Shown here: piece by piece, positions 7,185 to 14,552 of the stretch
Layout of the letters: each line of letters begins with the position of its first letter
Position numbering within the stretch: position 1 is the first letter of the stretch
Origin: Streptomyces spororaveus
Lineage (GTDB): Bacteria > Actinomycetota > Actinomycetes > Streptomycetales > Streptomycetaceae
DNA length: 64,000 bases
NCBI RefSeq assembly: GCF_016755875.1
Contig: NZ_BNED01000005.1
Location: 2,046,001 to 2,110,000, forward strand
Direction of reading: 5' to 3'
The notes under the pieces: model-generated
Databases searched by the model: none
Seen by the model: only the letters and a program-made list of their open reading frames with translations
What the model was told of the DNA's origin: nothing
Program-made: the position numbers and the translations under genes

Positions 7185-8534
7185 ATGACCAGCACCACCG
7201 ATCAGGTCGCCGGGCTCGACGACCTCGCGGCGACCACGCTGCTGCGCTTCGCGACCGCCGGTTCCGTCGACGACGGCAAGTCCACCCTGGTGGGCCGGCT
7301 GCTGCACGACTCCAAGTCGGTCCTGACCGACCAGATGGAGGCCGTCGAGGCCGTCTCCGCCCAGCGCGGCCAGGAGGCCCCCGACCTCGCGCTGCTCACC
7401 GACGGCCTGCGGGCCGAGCGGGAGCAGGGCATCACCATCGACGTCGCGTACCGCTACTTCGCCACCGCGCGCCGCCGGTTCATCCTGGCGGACACCCCCG
7501 GGCACGTGCAGTACACCCGGAACATGGTCACCGGCGCCTCCACCGCCGACCTGGCCGTGGTCCTCGTCGACGCCCGCAACGGCGTGATCGAGCAGACCCG
7601 CCGGCACGCGGCGGTCGCCGCGCTGCTGCGCGTCCCGCACGTGGTCCTGGCCGTCAACAAGATGGACCTGGTGGGCTACCAGGAGTCGGTCTTCGCGGCC
7701 ATCGCCGAGGAGTTCACCGCGTACGCCTCGGACCTGGGCGTCCCGGAGATCACCGCGATCCCGATCTCGGCCCTGGCCGGTGACAACGTGGTGGACGCGT
7801 CCGCCAACATGGACTGGTACGGCGGCCCCACGGTGCTGGAGCACCTGGAGACCGTCCCGGTCAGCCACGACCTCACGGCCTGCCCGGCGCGTTTCCCGGT
7901 GCAGTACGTGATCCGTCCGCAGTCCGCCGAGCACCCCGACTACCGCGGCTACGCGGGTCAGATCGCCTCCGGCGTGCTGCGCGTCGGCGAGGCCGTGACC
8001 GTCCTGCCGTCCGGCCGGACCTCGGTCATCGAGGGCATCGACGCGCTCGGCGAGAGCGTGGACATCGCCTGGGCCCCGCAGTCGGTGACGCTGCGGCTGA
8101 AGGACGACATCGACATCTCGCGCGGCGACCTGATCGCGCCGTCCGCGAACGCCCCGGCCACCACGCAGGACGTCGAGGCGACGGTCTGCCACGTGGCCGA
8201 CCAGCCGCTGGCCGTCGGCGCCCGGGTGCTGATCAAGCACACGACGCGCACGGTCAAGGCCATCGTCAAGGAGATCCCCTCGCGGCTGACCCTGGACGAC
8301 CTGTCCCAGCACCCGGCCCCCGGGCAGCTGGTGGCCAACGACATCGGCCGTGTCGTCGTCCGTACCGCCGAGCCGCTCGCGCTCGACCCGTACGCCGACT
8401 CGCGCCGCACCGGGTCCTTCCTGCTGATCGACCCGGCCGACGGAACCACCCTGGCGGCAGGCATGGCGGGCGAGTCCTTCGCCTCCCGCGCCGAGACGAC
8501 CGTCCAGGCCGACGAGGAAGGCTGGGACTTCTGA
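7185..8534 (+). CDS. cysN: sulfate adenylyltransferase subunit 1 (GTPase)
   Basis: A 449-residue translation-factor-like GTPase that drives ATP sulfurylase. G motifs: GSVDDGKST (26-34), DTPGH (103-107) and NKMD (158-161). Elongation-factor-like beta-barrel domains fill the C-terminal half. There is no C-terminal APS kinase domain as in fused CysNC; the kinase is the separate cysC gene. The start is ATG 7185, two bases after cysD. It is the last gene of the tightly coupled group; the next CDS starts 215 bases later. Confidence 0.94.
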   Translation: MTSTTDQVAGLDDLAATTLLRFATAGSVDDGKSTLVGRLLHDSKSVLTDQMEAVEAVSAQRGQEAPDLALLTDGLRAEREQGITIDVAYRYFATARRRFILADTPGHVQYTRNMVTGASTADLAVVLVDARNGVIEQTRRHAAVAALLRVPHVVLAVNKMDLVGYQESVFAAIAEEFTAYASDLGVPEITAIPISALAGDNVVDASANMDWYGGPTVLEHLETVPVSHDLTACPARFPVQYVIRPQSAEHPDYRGYAGQIASGVLRVGEAVTVLPSGRTSVIEGIDALGESVDIAWAPQSVTLRLKDDIDISRGDLIAPSANAPATTQDVEATVCHVADQPLAVGARVLIKHTTRTVKAIVKEIPSRLTLDDLSQHPAPGQLVANDIGRVVVRTAEPLALDPYADSRRTGSFLLIDPADGTTLAAGMAGESFASRAETTVQADEEGWDF

Positions 8535-8626
8535 CCCATGCTTCCTGACATCTACTCCACCTTCGCGAAGGAAGGCGGCCGCGTAGGCAGCGGCGCCCTC
8601 GGCAGCGGCCAGGGAGGGGTTGCGCG

Positions 8627-8719
8627 ATGTGCGCGATGACGTACGCGCACCGCATGCGCGCCCACACCCCCCACGAGCCGTACCCGACCTCGTTCCGCAA
8701 ACGAAGACGTGCGTCATGA
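8627..8719 (+). CDS. possible 30-aa small ORF upstream of the sulfonate transporter
   Basis: An open frame of 30 codons starting at ATG 8627 behind a strong ribosome-binding-like sequence (agggagggg, 8611-8619). The product begins MCAMTYAHRMRAH and ends in a basic stretch, RKRRRAS. It holds a Cys at position 2 and lies 30 bases upstream of the sulfonate-binding lipoprotein gene, so a regulatory leader peptide is conceivable. A second frame from ATG 8538 (33 codons, MLPDIYSTFAKEGG...) overlaps it. I recognise neither; both may be chance. Confidence 0.3.
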   Translation: MCAMTYAHRMRAHTPHEPYPTSFRKRRRAS

Positions 8720-8749
8720 GATGACGCCGTCACGAGAGGAAGTCCTCCC

Positions 8750-9895
8750 GTGCCTGCCACCGCCAGCACCCGTCAGACGCGTGCCACCCGTACGACCCTC
8801 CGCCGCGGCATCGTCGCCGCCGCCGCCCTGCCGCTCCTGATCGGTGCACTCGCCTCCTGCGGTTACGGCTCCGAGGCCAAGAAGGACGAGCCCAAGGCCG
8901 CGGACGCCGCCGCCACGAACGGCGCGAAGCTCTCCGCCTCCGAGGTACGGATCGGCTACTTCCCGAACCTGACGCACGCCACCGCTCTGGTAGGCCTCCA
9001 GGAAGGCCTGATCGAGAAGGAACTGAACGGCACCAAGATCAAGCCGCAGTCCTTCAACGCCGGCCCGTCCGAGATCGAAGCCCTCAACGGCGGATCCCTC
9101 GACATCGGCTTCATCGGCCCCTCCCCGTCGATCAACGGCTACGTGAAGTCCAAGGGCTCCAACCTGCGGATCATCTCCGGATCCGCCTCCGGCGGCGTGA
9201 AGCTCGTCGTGAACCCGGACAAGATCAAGACCCTGGACGACCTCAAGGGCAAGAAGATCGCCACCCCGCAGAAGGGGAACACGCAGGACGTCGCGTTCCT
9301 CAACTGGATCTCCGAGAAGGGCTGGAAGGTCGACCCGGAGTCCGGCAAGGGCGACGTCTCCGTCGTCCGCACGGACAACAAGGTCACCCCGGACGCCTTC
9401 AAGCAGGGCTCGATCGACGGCGCCTGGGTGCCCGAGCCCACGGCCTCCAAGCTCGTCTCCGACGGCGGCTCCGTCCTCCTCGACGAGACCGCCCTGTGGC
9501 CCGACAAGAAGTTCGTGATCACGAACATCATCGTGTCCCAGAAGTTCCTCAAGGAGCACCCGGACGTCGTCGAAGCCGTACTGCGCGGCACCGTGAAGAC
9601 CAACGACTGGATCCACGCCAACCAGGACAAGGCGAAGGCCTCCGCCAACGCCAAGCTGCAGGCGGACAGCGGCAAGGCCCTCGACGCCAAGATCATCGAC
9701 CCGGCATGGCCCGGCATCGCCATCACCGACGACCCGCTGGCCTCCACGCTCAAGACGCAGTCGGAGTGGGCGGTCAAGGCCAAGCTCATCGAAGAGCCCG
9801 ACCTGGCCGGCATCTACGACCTCACGCTCCTGAACAAGGTACTGAAGGCCGCCGGCAAGCCCGAGGTCTCCGACGCCGGCCTCGGCGCCAAGTAA
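8750..9895 (+). CDS. sulfonate ABC transporter substrate-binding lipoprotein, SsuA-like
   Basis: A 381-residue periplasmic-binding-type lipoprotein. It has a basic N-terminus, a hydrophobic stretch (about residues 20-36) and a lipobox LASC with Cys37, so it should be anchored outside the membrane. The mature part starts RIGYFPNLTHATALVGLQEG and has GFIGPSPSINGY and VPEPTASKL, the NMT1/SsuA family layout for sulfonate, taurine or nitrate binding. The GTG start follows gagaggaag. The position behind the cys operon and before an ATPase and a permease makes organosulfur uptake most likely; the substrate is not determined. Confidence 0.85.
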   Translation: MPATASTRQTRATRTTLRRGIVAAAALPLLIGALASCGYGSEAKKDEPKAADAAATNGAKLSASEVRIGYFPNLTHATALVGLQEGLIEKELNGTKIKPQSFNAGPSEIEALNGGSLDIGFIGPSPSINGYVKSKGSNLRIISGSASGGVKLVVNPDKIKTLDDLKGKKIATPQKGNTQDVAFLNWISEKGWKVDPESGKGDVSVVRTDNKVTPDAFKQGSIDGAWVPEPTASKLVSDGGSVLLDETALWPDKKFVITNIIVSQKFLKEHPDVVEAVLRGTVKTNDWIHANQDKAKASANAKLQADSGKALDAKIIDPAWPGIAITDDPLASTLKTQSEWAVKAKLIEEPDLAGIYDLTLLNKVLKAAGKPEVSDAGLGAK

Positions 9896-9929
9896 CCCCG
9901 CAATCCAGCAATCCCAGGAGGTGACGACC

Positions 9930-10724
9930 ATGGCCACCACGCTTGCCAAGGCTGCCGAGGGCTCCGTCGCGGAGCGCACCCACGCCGCCCGCATCGAACA
10001 CGTCTCGAAGTCCTTCTCCGGCCCGGCCGGATCGCAGCTCGTCCTGGACGACATCAGCCTCGATGTCGCTCCCGGCGAGTTCGTCACCATCCTGGGTGCC
10101 TCGGGGTGCGGGAAGTCCACGCTGCTGAACCTGGTGGCGGGTCTGGACAAGCCGTCCGCGGGGGCCATCGAGACCCCCGGCGGCCGTCCGGCGCTGATGT
10201 TCCAGGAGCACGCCCTCTTCCCGTGGCTGACCGCGGGCAAGAACATCGAGCTCGCCCTGCGCCTGCGCGGGGTGGCCAAGGCCGACCGCAAGCCGGAGGC
10301 CGAGCGCCTGCTGGAGCTGGTCCGCCTCGGCGGCTCGTACGGCAAGCGCGTGCACGAGCTGTCGGGCGGCATGCGCCAGCGCGTGGCCCTGGCCCGGGCG
10401 CTCGCCCAGGACAGCCAGCTGCTGCTGATGGACGAGCCCTTCGCGGCGCTCGACGCCATCACGCGCGACGTGCTGCACGGCGAGCTCACCCGTATCTGGG
10501 CGGAGACGAACCTCTCGGTCCTCTTCGTCACCCACAACGTGCGCGAGGCCGTCCGCCTCGCCCAGCGCGTGGTCCTGCTCTCCTCCCGGCCCGGCCGGGT
10601 CGCGAAGGAATGGACCGTGGACATCCCGCAGCCGCGCCGCATCGAGGACGCGGACGTCGCGGAACTGTCCCTGGAGATCACTGAACACCTGCGTGGGGAG
10701 ATCCGCCGCCATGGCCAGCACTGA
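9930..10724 (+). CDS. sulfonate ABC transporter ATP-binding protein, SsuB-like
   Basis: A 264-residue ATPase of the nitrate/sulfonate/taurine importer class. Walker A GASGCGKST is at 56-64, the Q-loop is in FQEHALFPW (Gln92), the signature LSGGMRQR is at 144-151, Walker B LLLMDEP at 164-170, and the H-loop lies in FVTHNVREA. FxxFPW and the short length fit SsuB/TauB. ATG 9930 was chosen because a full AGGAGG (9916-9921) sits 8 bases upstream. The C-terminus overlaps the permease gene by 14 bases. Confidence 0.88.
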   Translation: MATTLAKAAEGSVAERTHAARIEHVSKSFSGPAGSQLVLDDISLDVAPGEFVTILGASGCGKSTLLNLVAGLDKPSAGAIETPGGRPALMFQEHALFPWLTAGKNIELALRLRGVAKADRKPEAERLLELVRLGGSYGKRVHELSGGMRQRVALARALAQDSQLLLMDEPFAALDAITRDVLHGELTRIWAETNLSVLFVTHNVREAVRLAQRVVLLSSRPGRVAKEWTVDIPQPRRIEDADVAELSLEITEHLRGEIRRHGQH

Positions 10725-11607
10725 CATCACTACGAAGGCCACGGGCAAGAGCGACGACCTGGCCGGCCTGGAGGCGGGCCTCGACGCCCTCGACGCGGTC
10801 CAGACCCACCGCACCCCGGTCCGCGAGATCCTCGTCAAGAAGGTCTTCCCGCCGGTCCTGGCCGTCGGCCTGGTACTCGTGGTCTGGCAGGTCCTCGTCG
10901 CGACGCACGTCACCGAGCCGACGAAGCTGCCCCCGCTGTCCGCGGTGTGGGACAGCCTGTCCGACATGTGGCTCAAGGGCACGCTGCTGGAGGTCGTCTG
11001 GACCTCCGTCTCCCGCGGCCTGCTCGGCTTCCTCCTCGCCCTGGCCATCGGTACGCCGCTCGGCCTGCTCGTCGCCCGGGTGAAGTTCGTCCGCGCCGCG
11101 ATCGGCCCGATCCTGCAGGGCCTGCAGTCACTGCCGTCGGTGGCCTGGGTGCCGCCGGCCGTCCTGTGGTTCGGCCTGAACGACGCCATGATGTTCACGG
11201 TGATCCTGCTGGGCGCCGTCCCGTCCATCGCCAACGGCCTGGTCTCCGGCATCGACCAGATCCCGCCGCTCTACCTGCGGGCCGGCCGCACCCTGGGCGC
11301 CACCGGACTGGCGGGGGCCCGGCACATCGTCATGCCGGCCGCGCTGCCCGGCTACCTGGCCGGCCTGAAGCAGGGCTGGGCCTTCTCCTGGCGCTCGCTG
11401 ATGGCCGCCGAGATCATCGCCTCCTCCCCCGACCTGGGCCTGGGCCTGGGCCAGTTGCTGGAGAACGGCCGCAACAACATCGACCTGCCCGGTGTGTTCC
11501 TCGCGATCATCCTGATCCTGGTGGTCGGCATCGCCATCGACCTGCTGATCTTCAGCCCGGTCGAGCGGTGGGTGCTGCGCAGCCGCGGCCTGCTGGCGAA
11601 GAGCTGA
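10711..11607 (+). CDS. sulfonate ABC transporter permease, SsuC-like
   Basis: A 298-residue inner-membrane permease with about six transmembrane helices. The first is around residues 46-66 (VFPPVLAVGLVLVVWQVLVA) and the last ends near 290. The binding-protein-dependent transport motif is seen in EIIASSPDLGLGLGQLLENG, preceded by AGRTLGATGLAGARHIVMPA, the EAA-type loop that contacts the ATPase. The start ATG lies inside the end of the ATPase gene, with tgggga 10 bases upstream. With the two preceding genes it forms a complete importer. Confidence 0.88.
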   Translation: MASTDITTKATGKSDDLAGLEAGLDALDAVQTHRTPVREILVKKVFPPVLAVGLVLVVWQVLVATHVTEPTKLPPLSAVWDSLSDMWLKGTLLEVVWTSVSRGLLGFLLALAIGTPLGLLVARVKFVRAAIGPILQGLQSLPSVAWVPPAVLWFGLNDAMMFTVILLGAVPSIANGLVSGIDQIPPLYLRAGRTLGATGLAGARHIVMPAALPGYLAGLKQGWAFSWRSLMAAEIIASSPDLGLGLGQLLENGRNNIDLPGVFLAIILILVVGIAIDLLIFSPVERWVLRSRGLLAKS

Positions 11608-11612
11608 TCGCC

Positions 11613-12368
11613 GTGTCCCGCGCCCTCCTGGTCATCGCCCACGGCAGCCGCGACCCGCGGCACGCCACGACCGTGCACGCCCTCACCGGGCGGGTGCGGG
11701 CGCTGCGGCCGGGGCTGCGCGTGGAGACGGCCTTCCTGGACTTCAACACCCCGTCGGTGGGGCAGGCCCTGTCCTCGCTCTACCTGTCCGGTGTGCGGGA
11801 GGTCGTGGCGCTCCCGCTGCTGCTGACCCGCGCCTTCCACGCGAAGTCCGACATCCCGGCGGCGCTCGCCGAGTCGACCTCGCGGCTGCCGGGGCTGTCG
11901 GTACGGGTGGCGGACGTCCTCGGGCCGTCCCCGCTCCTGCTGACCGCCCTCGAACGCCGGCTCTCCGAAGCCGGCCTCACCCCGGCGGACCGCGCCACCA
12001 CCGCGGTGGTGCTCGCGTCCGCCGGATCCACGGACCCGGAGGCGATCGCAGTGATCGCTGAAACCGCGCGGGAGTGGCGGCGCACCGGTTGGTGTGCCGT
12101 GCGGCCTGCGTTCGCCTCCGCCGCACTGCCCCGTACGGAGGACGCCGTACGGGCCCTGCGGGCCGAGGGCTTCGCAAGGGTGGCGGTGGCCCCGTACGTC
12201 ATCGCCCCCGGCCGCCTCCCGGACCGCATCGCGGCGGGCGCGCAGGCCGCGGGCGCGGACGTCGTCGCGGAGGTCCTGGGCGCCGCGCCGGAACTGGCCC
12301 GGCTGCTGCTGCGCCGCTTCGACGCGGCCGCGACGGCGCCGGCCCGACGGCCGGCCCTGACGGCCTGA
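11613..12368 (+). CDS. sirohydrochlorin chelatase, CbiX/SirB family
   Basis: 251 residues, GTG start 5 bases after the permease stop. It begins SRALLVIAHGSRDPRH, with the metal-binding His10 of class II chelatases, and has a second half with the same fold (VVLASAGSTDPEA, VAVAPYVIAPGRLPDRI), as expected for a full-length CbiX-like protein. These enzymes insert Fe or Co into sirohydrochlorin. Next to a siroheme-dependent sulfite reductase operon, ferrochelation for siroheme is the likely role. The first half is followed by FHAKSDIPAAL, where another metal ligand usually sits. Confidence 0.82.
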   Translation: MSRALLVIAHGSRDPRHATTVHALTGRVRALRPGLRVETAFLDFNTPSVGQALSSLYLSGVREVVALPLLLTRAFHAKSDIPAALAESTSRLPGLSVRVADVLGPSPLLLTALERRLSEAGLTPADRATTAVVLASAGSTDPEAIAVIAETAREWRRTGWCAVRPAFASAALPRTEDAVRALRAEGFARVAVAPYVIAPGRLPDRIAAGAQAAGADVVAEVLGAAPELARLLLRRFDAAATAPARRPALTA

Positions 12369-12387
12369 GGCCGACGGGGCCCGGCCC

Positions 12388-13554
12388 TCAGGCGGCGGCC
12401 GCCTTGCGGCGGCGGGCCGACAGGGTACGGGCGTACAGCAGGTGGACGATCGCCTCGGCCGTGAGCAGCAGGACCGCCAGCCAGGGGGCGAGGGCGTCCG
12501 AGGCCACCGCCACCAGGACCGGGATCGCGATGCCCGGCACGGCCCAGACCGCCACGGACGAGGGGCTCCGGCCGAAGCGCAGGGCGATGACGGCGTGGGC
12601 CGCGTGGTAGAGGGCCAGGCCGCCGGCCAGGGCCCACACCGCGCCCTCGGCGAGATGCGCGTGGCCGGACTCCTCGACCGCGGTGGCCAGTCCGGCCGCC
12701 ATGCACAGGATCGCGGCGGTCACGAAGTAGTGCAGGAAACCGGCGACGTCGCGTGCCAGCAGGTACGCCCGCGCGGCTCCGGCCGAGCCGAGCATGAGCT
12801 CCGCCGTCGTCGAGCCGAAGTCGAAGTACGACCACCACAGCGCGGCCAGCAGGGCGAACCCGAGGACCGCCACCACCGCCGCCCGGGCGGTCCACGCGTC
12901 GTCCATCGAGGTCACCAGGCCCAGCACGGACTCCCCGAGCACGATGATGACGAACAGTCCGACCCGCTCGACCAGGTGCCCGGTGTCGAGCCGCCCGGGG
13001 ACACCGCGGCCCCGGGCGGTGAGCAGCAGGACCATCTCGGCGGCGATCAGGACCGCCCACACGGCGTACTGCCAGGGCGGGGGGACGGCCGCGGAGGCCG
13101 CCCACAGGAGCCCGGACAGCAGGCAGTAGCTGAGCGGCCGCCAGCGGGGGACCCGGTTCGGCGCGGGGAAGCGCGTGGCGGGCCACCACAGTCCGAGGAG
13201 GACGAGGCGGGTTCCCGCGTACCCGAGGGCGTACACGGCGCCGCGGGTGGTGTCGGCCTCGGGGACCGCCGCGGCCATGGCGGCCAGGCAGAGCATGGCG
13301 AAGAGCATCAGCAGCCGGCGGCGGGCGCCGTCGTCCTCGAAGAGGTTCGCCGAGACCGTCAGGTTGATCCACATCCACCACGGCGGGAAGAAGAGCGCGA
13401 AGAAGACGGCGAAGTCCCGCAGTCCCGGGTCGCCGTGCAGCTCGTGCGAGAGCTGGGCGGCGAAGGCCACGAAGACGAGGTCGAAGAAGAGCTCCAGCCA
13501 GCCGGCGTGGCGGCTCTCCCGCCCGTGCGGCGCCGCCGCGTCCAACGCGCTCAC
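12388..13554 (-). CDS. low temperature requirement protein A (LtrA) family membrane protein
   Basis: A 388-residue polytopic membrane protein with roughly 10-11 hydrophobic helices. The N-terminal WLELFFDLVFVAFAAQLSH is the hallmark of the LtrA family. The mid-protein motif HLVERVGLFVIIVLGESVL is also typical. The function of LtrA is unknown; the name comes from a Listeria mutant that fails to grow in the cold. GTG start. It follows the double-ABM membrane protein by 19 bases on the same strand and is convergent with the chelatase (19 bases apart), so it is probably the last gene of the molybdenum hydroxylase operon. Confidence 0.85.
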   Translation of the reverse strand: MSALDAAAPHGRESRHAGWLELFFDLVFVAFAAQLSHELHGDPGLRDFAVFFALFFPPWWMWINLTVSANLFEDDGARRRLLMLFAMLCLAAMAAAVPEADTTRGAVYALGYAGTRLVLLGLWWPATRFPAPNRVPRWRPLSYCLLSGLLWAASAAVPPPWQYAVWAVLIAAEMVLLLTARGRGVPGRLDTGHLVERVGLFVIIVLGESVLGLVTSMDDAWTARAAVVAVLGFALLAALWWSYFDFGSTTAELMLGSAGAARAYLLARDVAGFLHYFVTAAILCMAAGLATAVEESGHAHLAEGAVWALAGGLALYHAAHAVIALRFGRSPSSVAVWAVPGIAIPVLVAVASDALAPWLAVLLLTAEAIVHLLYARTLSARRRKAAAA

Positions 13555-13573
13555 CGGGGGCGTCCGTCCCTGG

Positions 13574-14548
13574 TCAGGGCAGGGTCCAGATCTGGGTGGT
13601 CACCAGGTAGAAGACCAGCACCCAGAAGGCGAGCAGGGCGGCGACGATGCCGATGCCGATGAGGTTGGTCCTGGTGGCCGGTTCGTCCGGATTCGGCCGC
13701 AACCATCTTCTGAGCAGCGGGTTCACGTAGTAGGGCATGGTCACGAAGCTCATGACGAAGCTCGACAGCAGGTTGCCGACAAGCAGTCCGAGCCACAGGG
13801 GCATCCCCAGCGGGGAGGTGGCGAGCGCCAGCAGGACGACGGTCGGGTAGAGGCCGACCCAGACCGCGACGGCGGTCTTGGTGACCGAGGGCGGGGGTCC
13901 TTCCCGGCCGTTCTCCTCGAAGGCGAACCAGCTGCCGAAGGAGTTGTCGACGGTGCGCAGGTCGAAGTCGAAGTCCTTCCCCTCGGCGAGGACCTTGCGC
14001 CTGCGGTCCGACGTCAGCCAGGCGTCGAGGTGCTCGGCGTTGTCGAAGCGGTACAGCGTGGTCCACTCGTCCTGGAGGCCGTCGACGGGCGGGAAGAACT
14101 CGCTGCCGCGGAAGCCCTCGAACCGGCTCTCCTCCTCGGACATACGGCGCTGCCACGCGAGGAAGTCCTCGACGTGCTCCGGGCGCACGCGGTGGGTGAT
14201 GACGACGGTCACCGAGGCATCGTGCGACGGGGTGTGGCCGCTGACCACCTGCTGGGTGCCGGGTCCGTCGAGGTAGCGGTCGCCGACTTCCAGGAGCTGC
14301 TGCCGGGTGGAGCTGTTGATCCACGCCTGCAGGTGGGGTACCGAGTCGAAGCGGTAGACGATGATCCACTCGGGCTGGAGGGAGGTGGGCGGGGCGACCT
14401 CGACGCCGAGGTATCCGGCGTAGGCGGAGGCGGCGGCGTTGACGCCCTGCTGCCACTCCTCGTACTCCCGCTCCCGGCCGGGCAGCACCTTCTGCGCGAT
14501 GATCGCCGTGGCCTCGGCGTCCGCTGTGTGGCCGTTCTCGGTGTTCAT
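13574..14548 (-). CDS. tandem antibiotic-biosynthesis-monooxygenase (ABM) domain membrane protein
   Basis: 324 residues. Two ferredoxin-like ABM domains lie at about 12-95 (AIIAQKVLPGREREYEEWQQ) and 112-200 (VVITHRVRPEHVEDFLAWQR). Each has the W-x-x-x-Y-R-F-D strand pattern (EWIIVYRFD, EWTTLYRFD). About three transmembrane helices follow (around 227-320), ending near the C-terminus. Such proteins occur in actinobacteria and proteobacteria as membrane-anchored putative monooxygenases of unknown substrate. The gene follows the molybdenum hydroxylase by 4 bases, so it is almost certainly in the same transcript. Confidence 0.8.
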   Translation of the reverse strand: MNTENGHTADAEATAIIAQKVLPGREREYEEWQQGVNAAASAYAGYLGVEVAPPTSLQPEWIIVYRFDSVPHLQAWINSSTRQQLLEVGDRYLDGPGTQQVVSGHTPSHDASVTVVITHRVRPEHVEDFLAWQRRMSEEESRFEGFRGSEFFPPVDGLQDEWTTLYRFDNAEHLDAWLTSDRRRKVLAEGKDFDFDLRTVDNSFGSWFAFEENGREGPPPSVTKTAVAVWVGLYPTVVLLALATSPLGMPLWLGLLVGNLLSSFVMSFVTMPYYVNPLLRRWLRPNPDEPATRTNLIGIGIVAALLAFWVLVFYLVTTQIWTLP

Positions 14549-14552
14549 GTGC

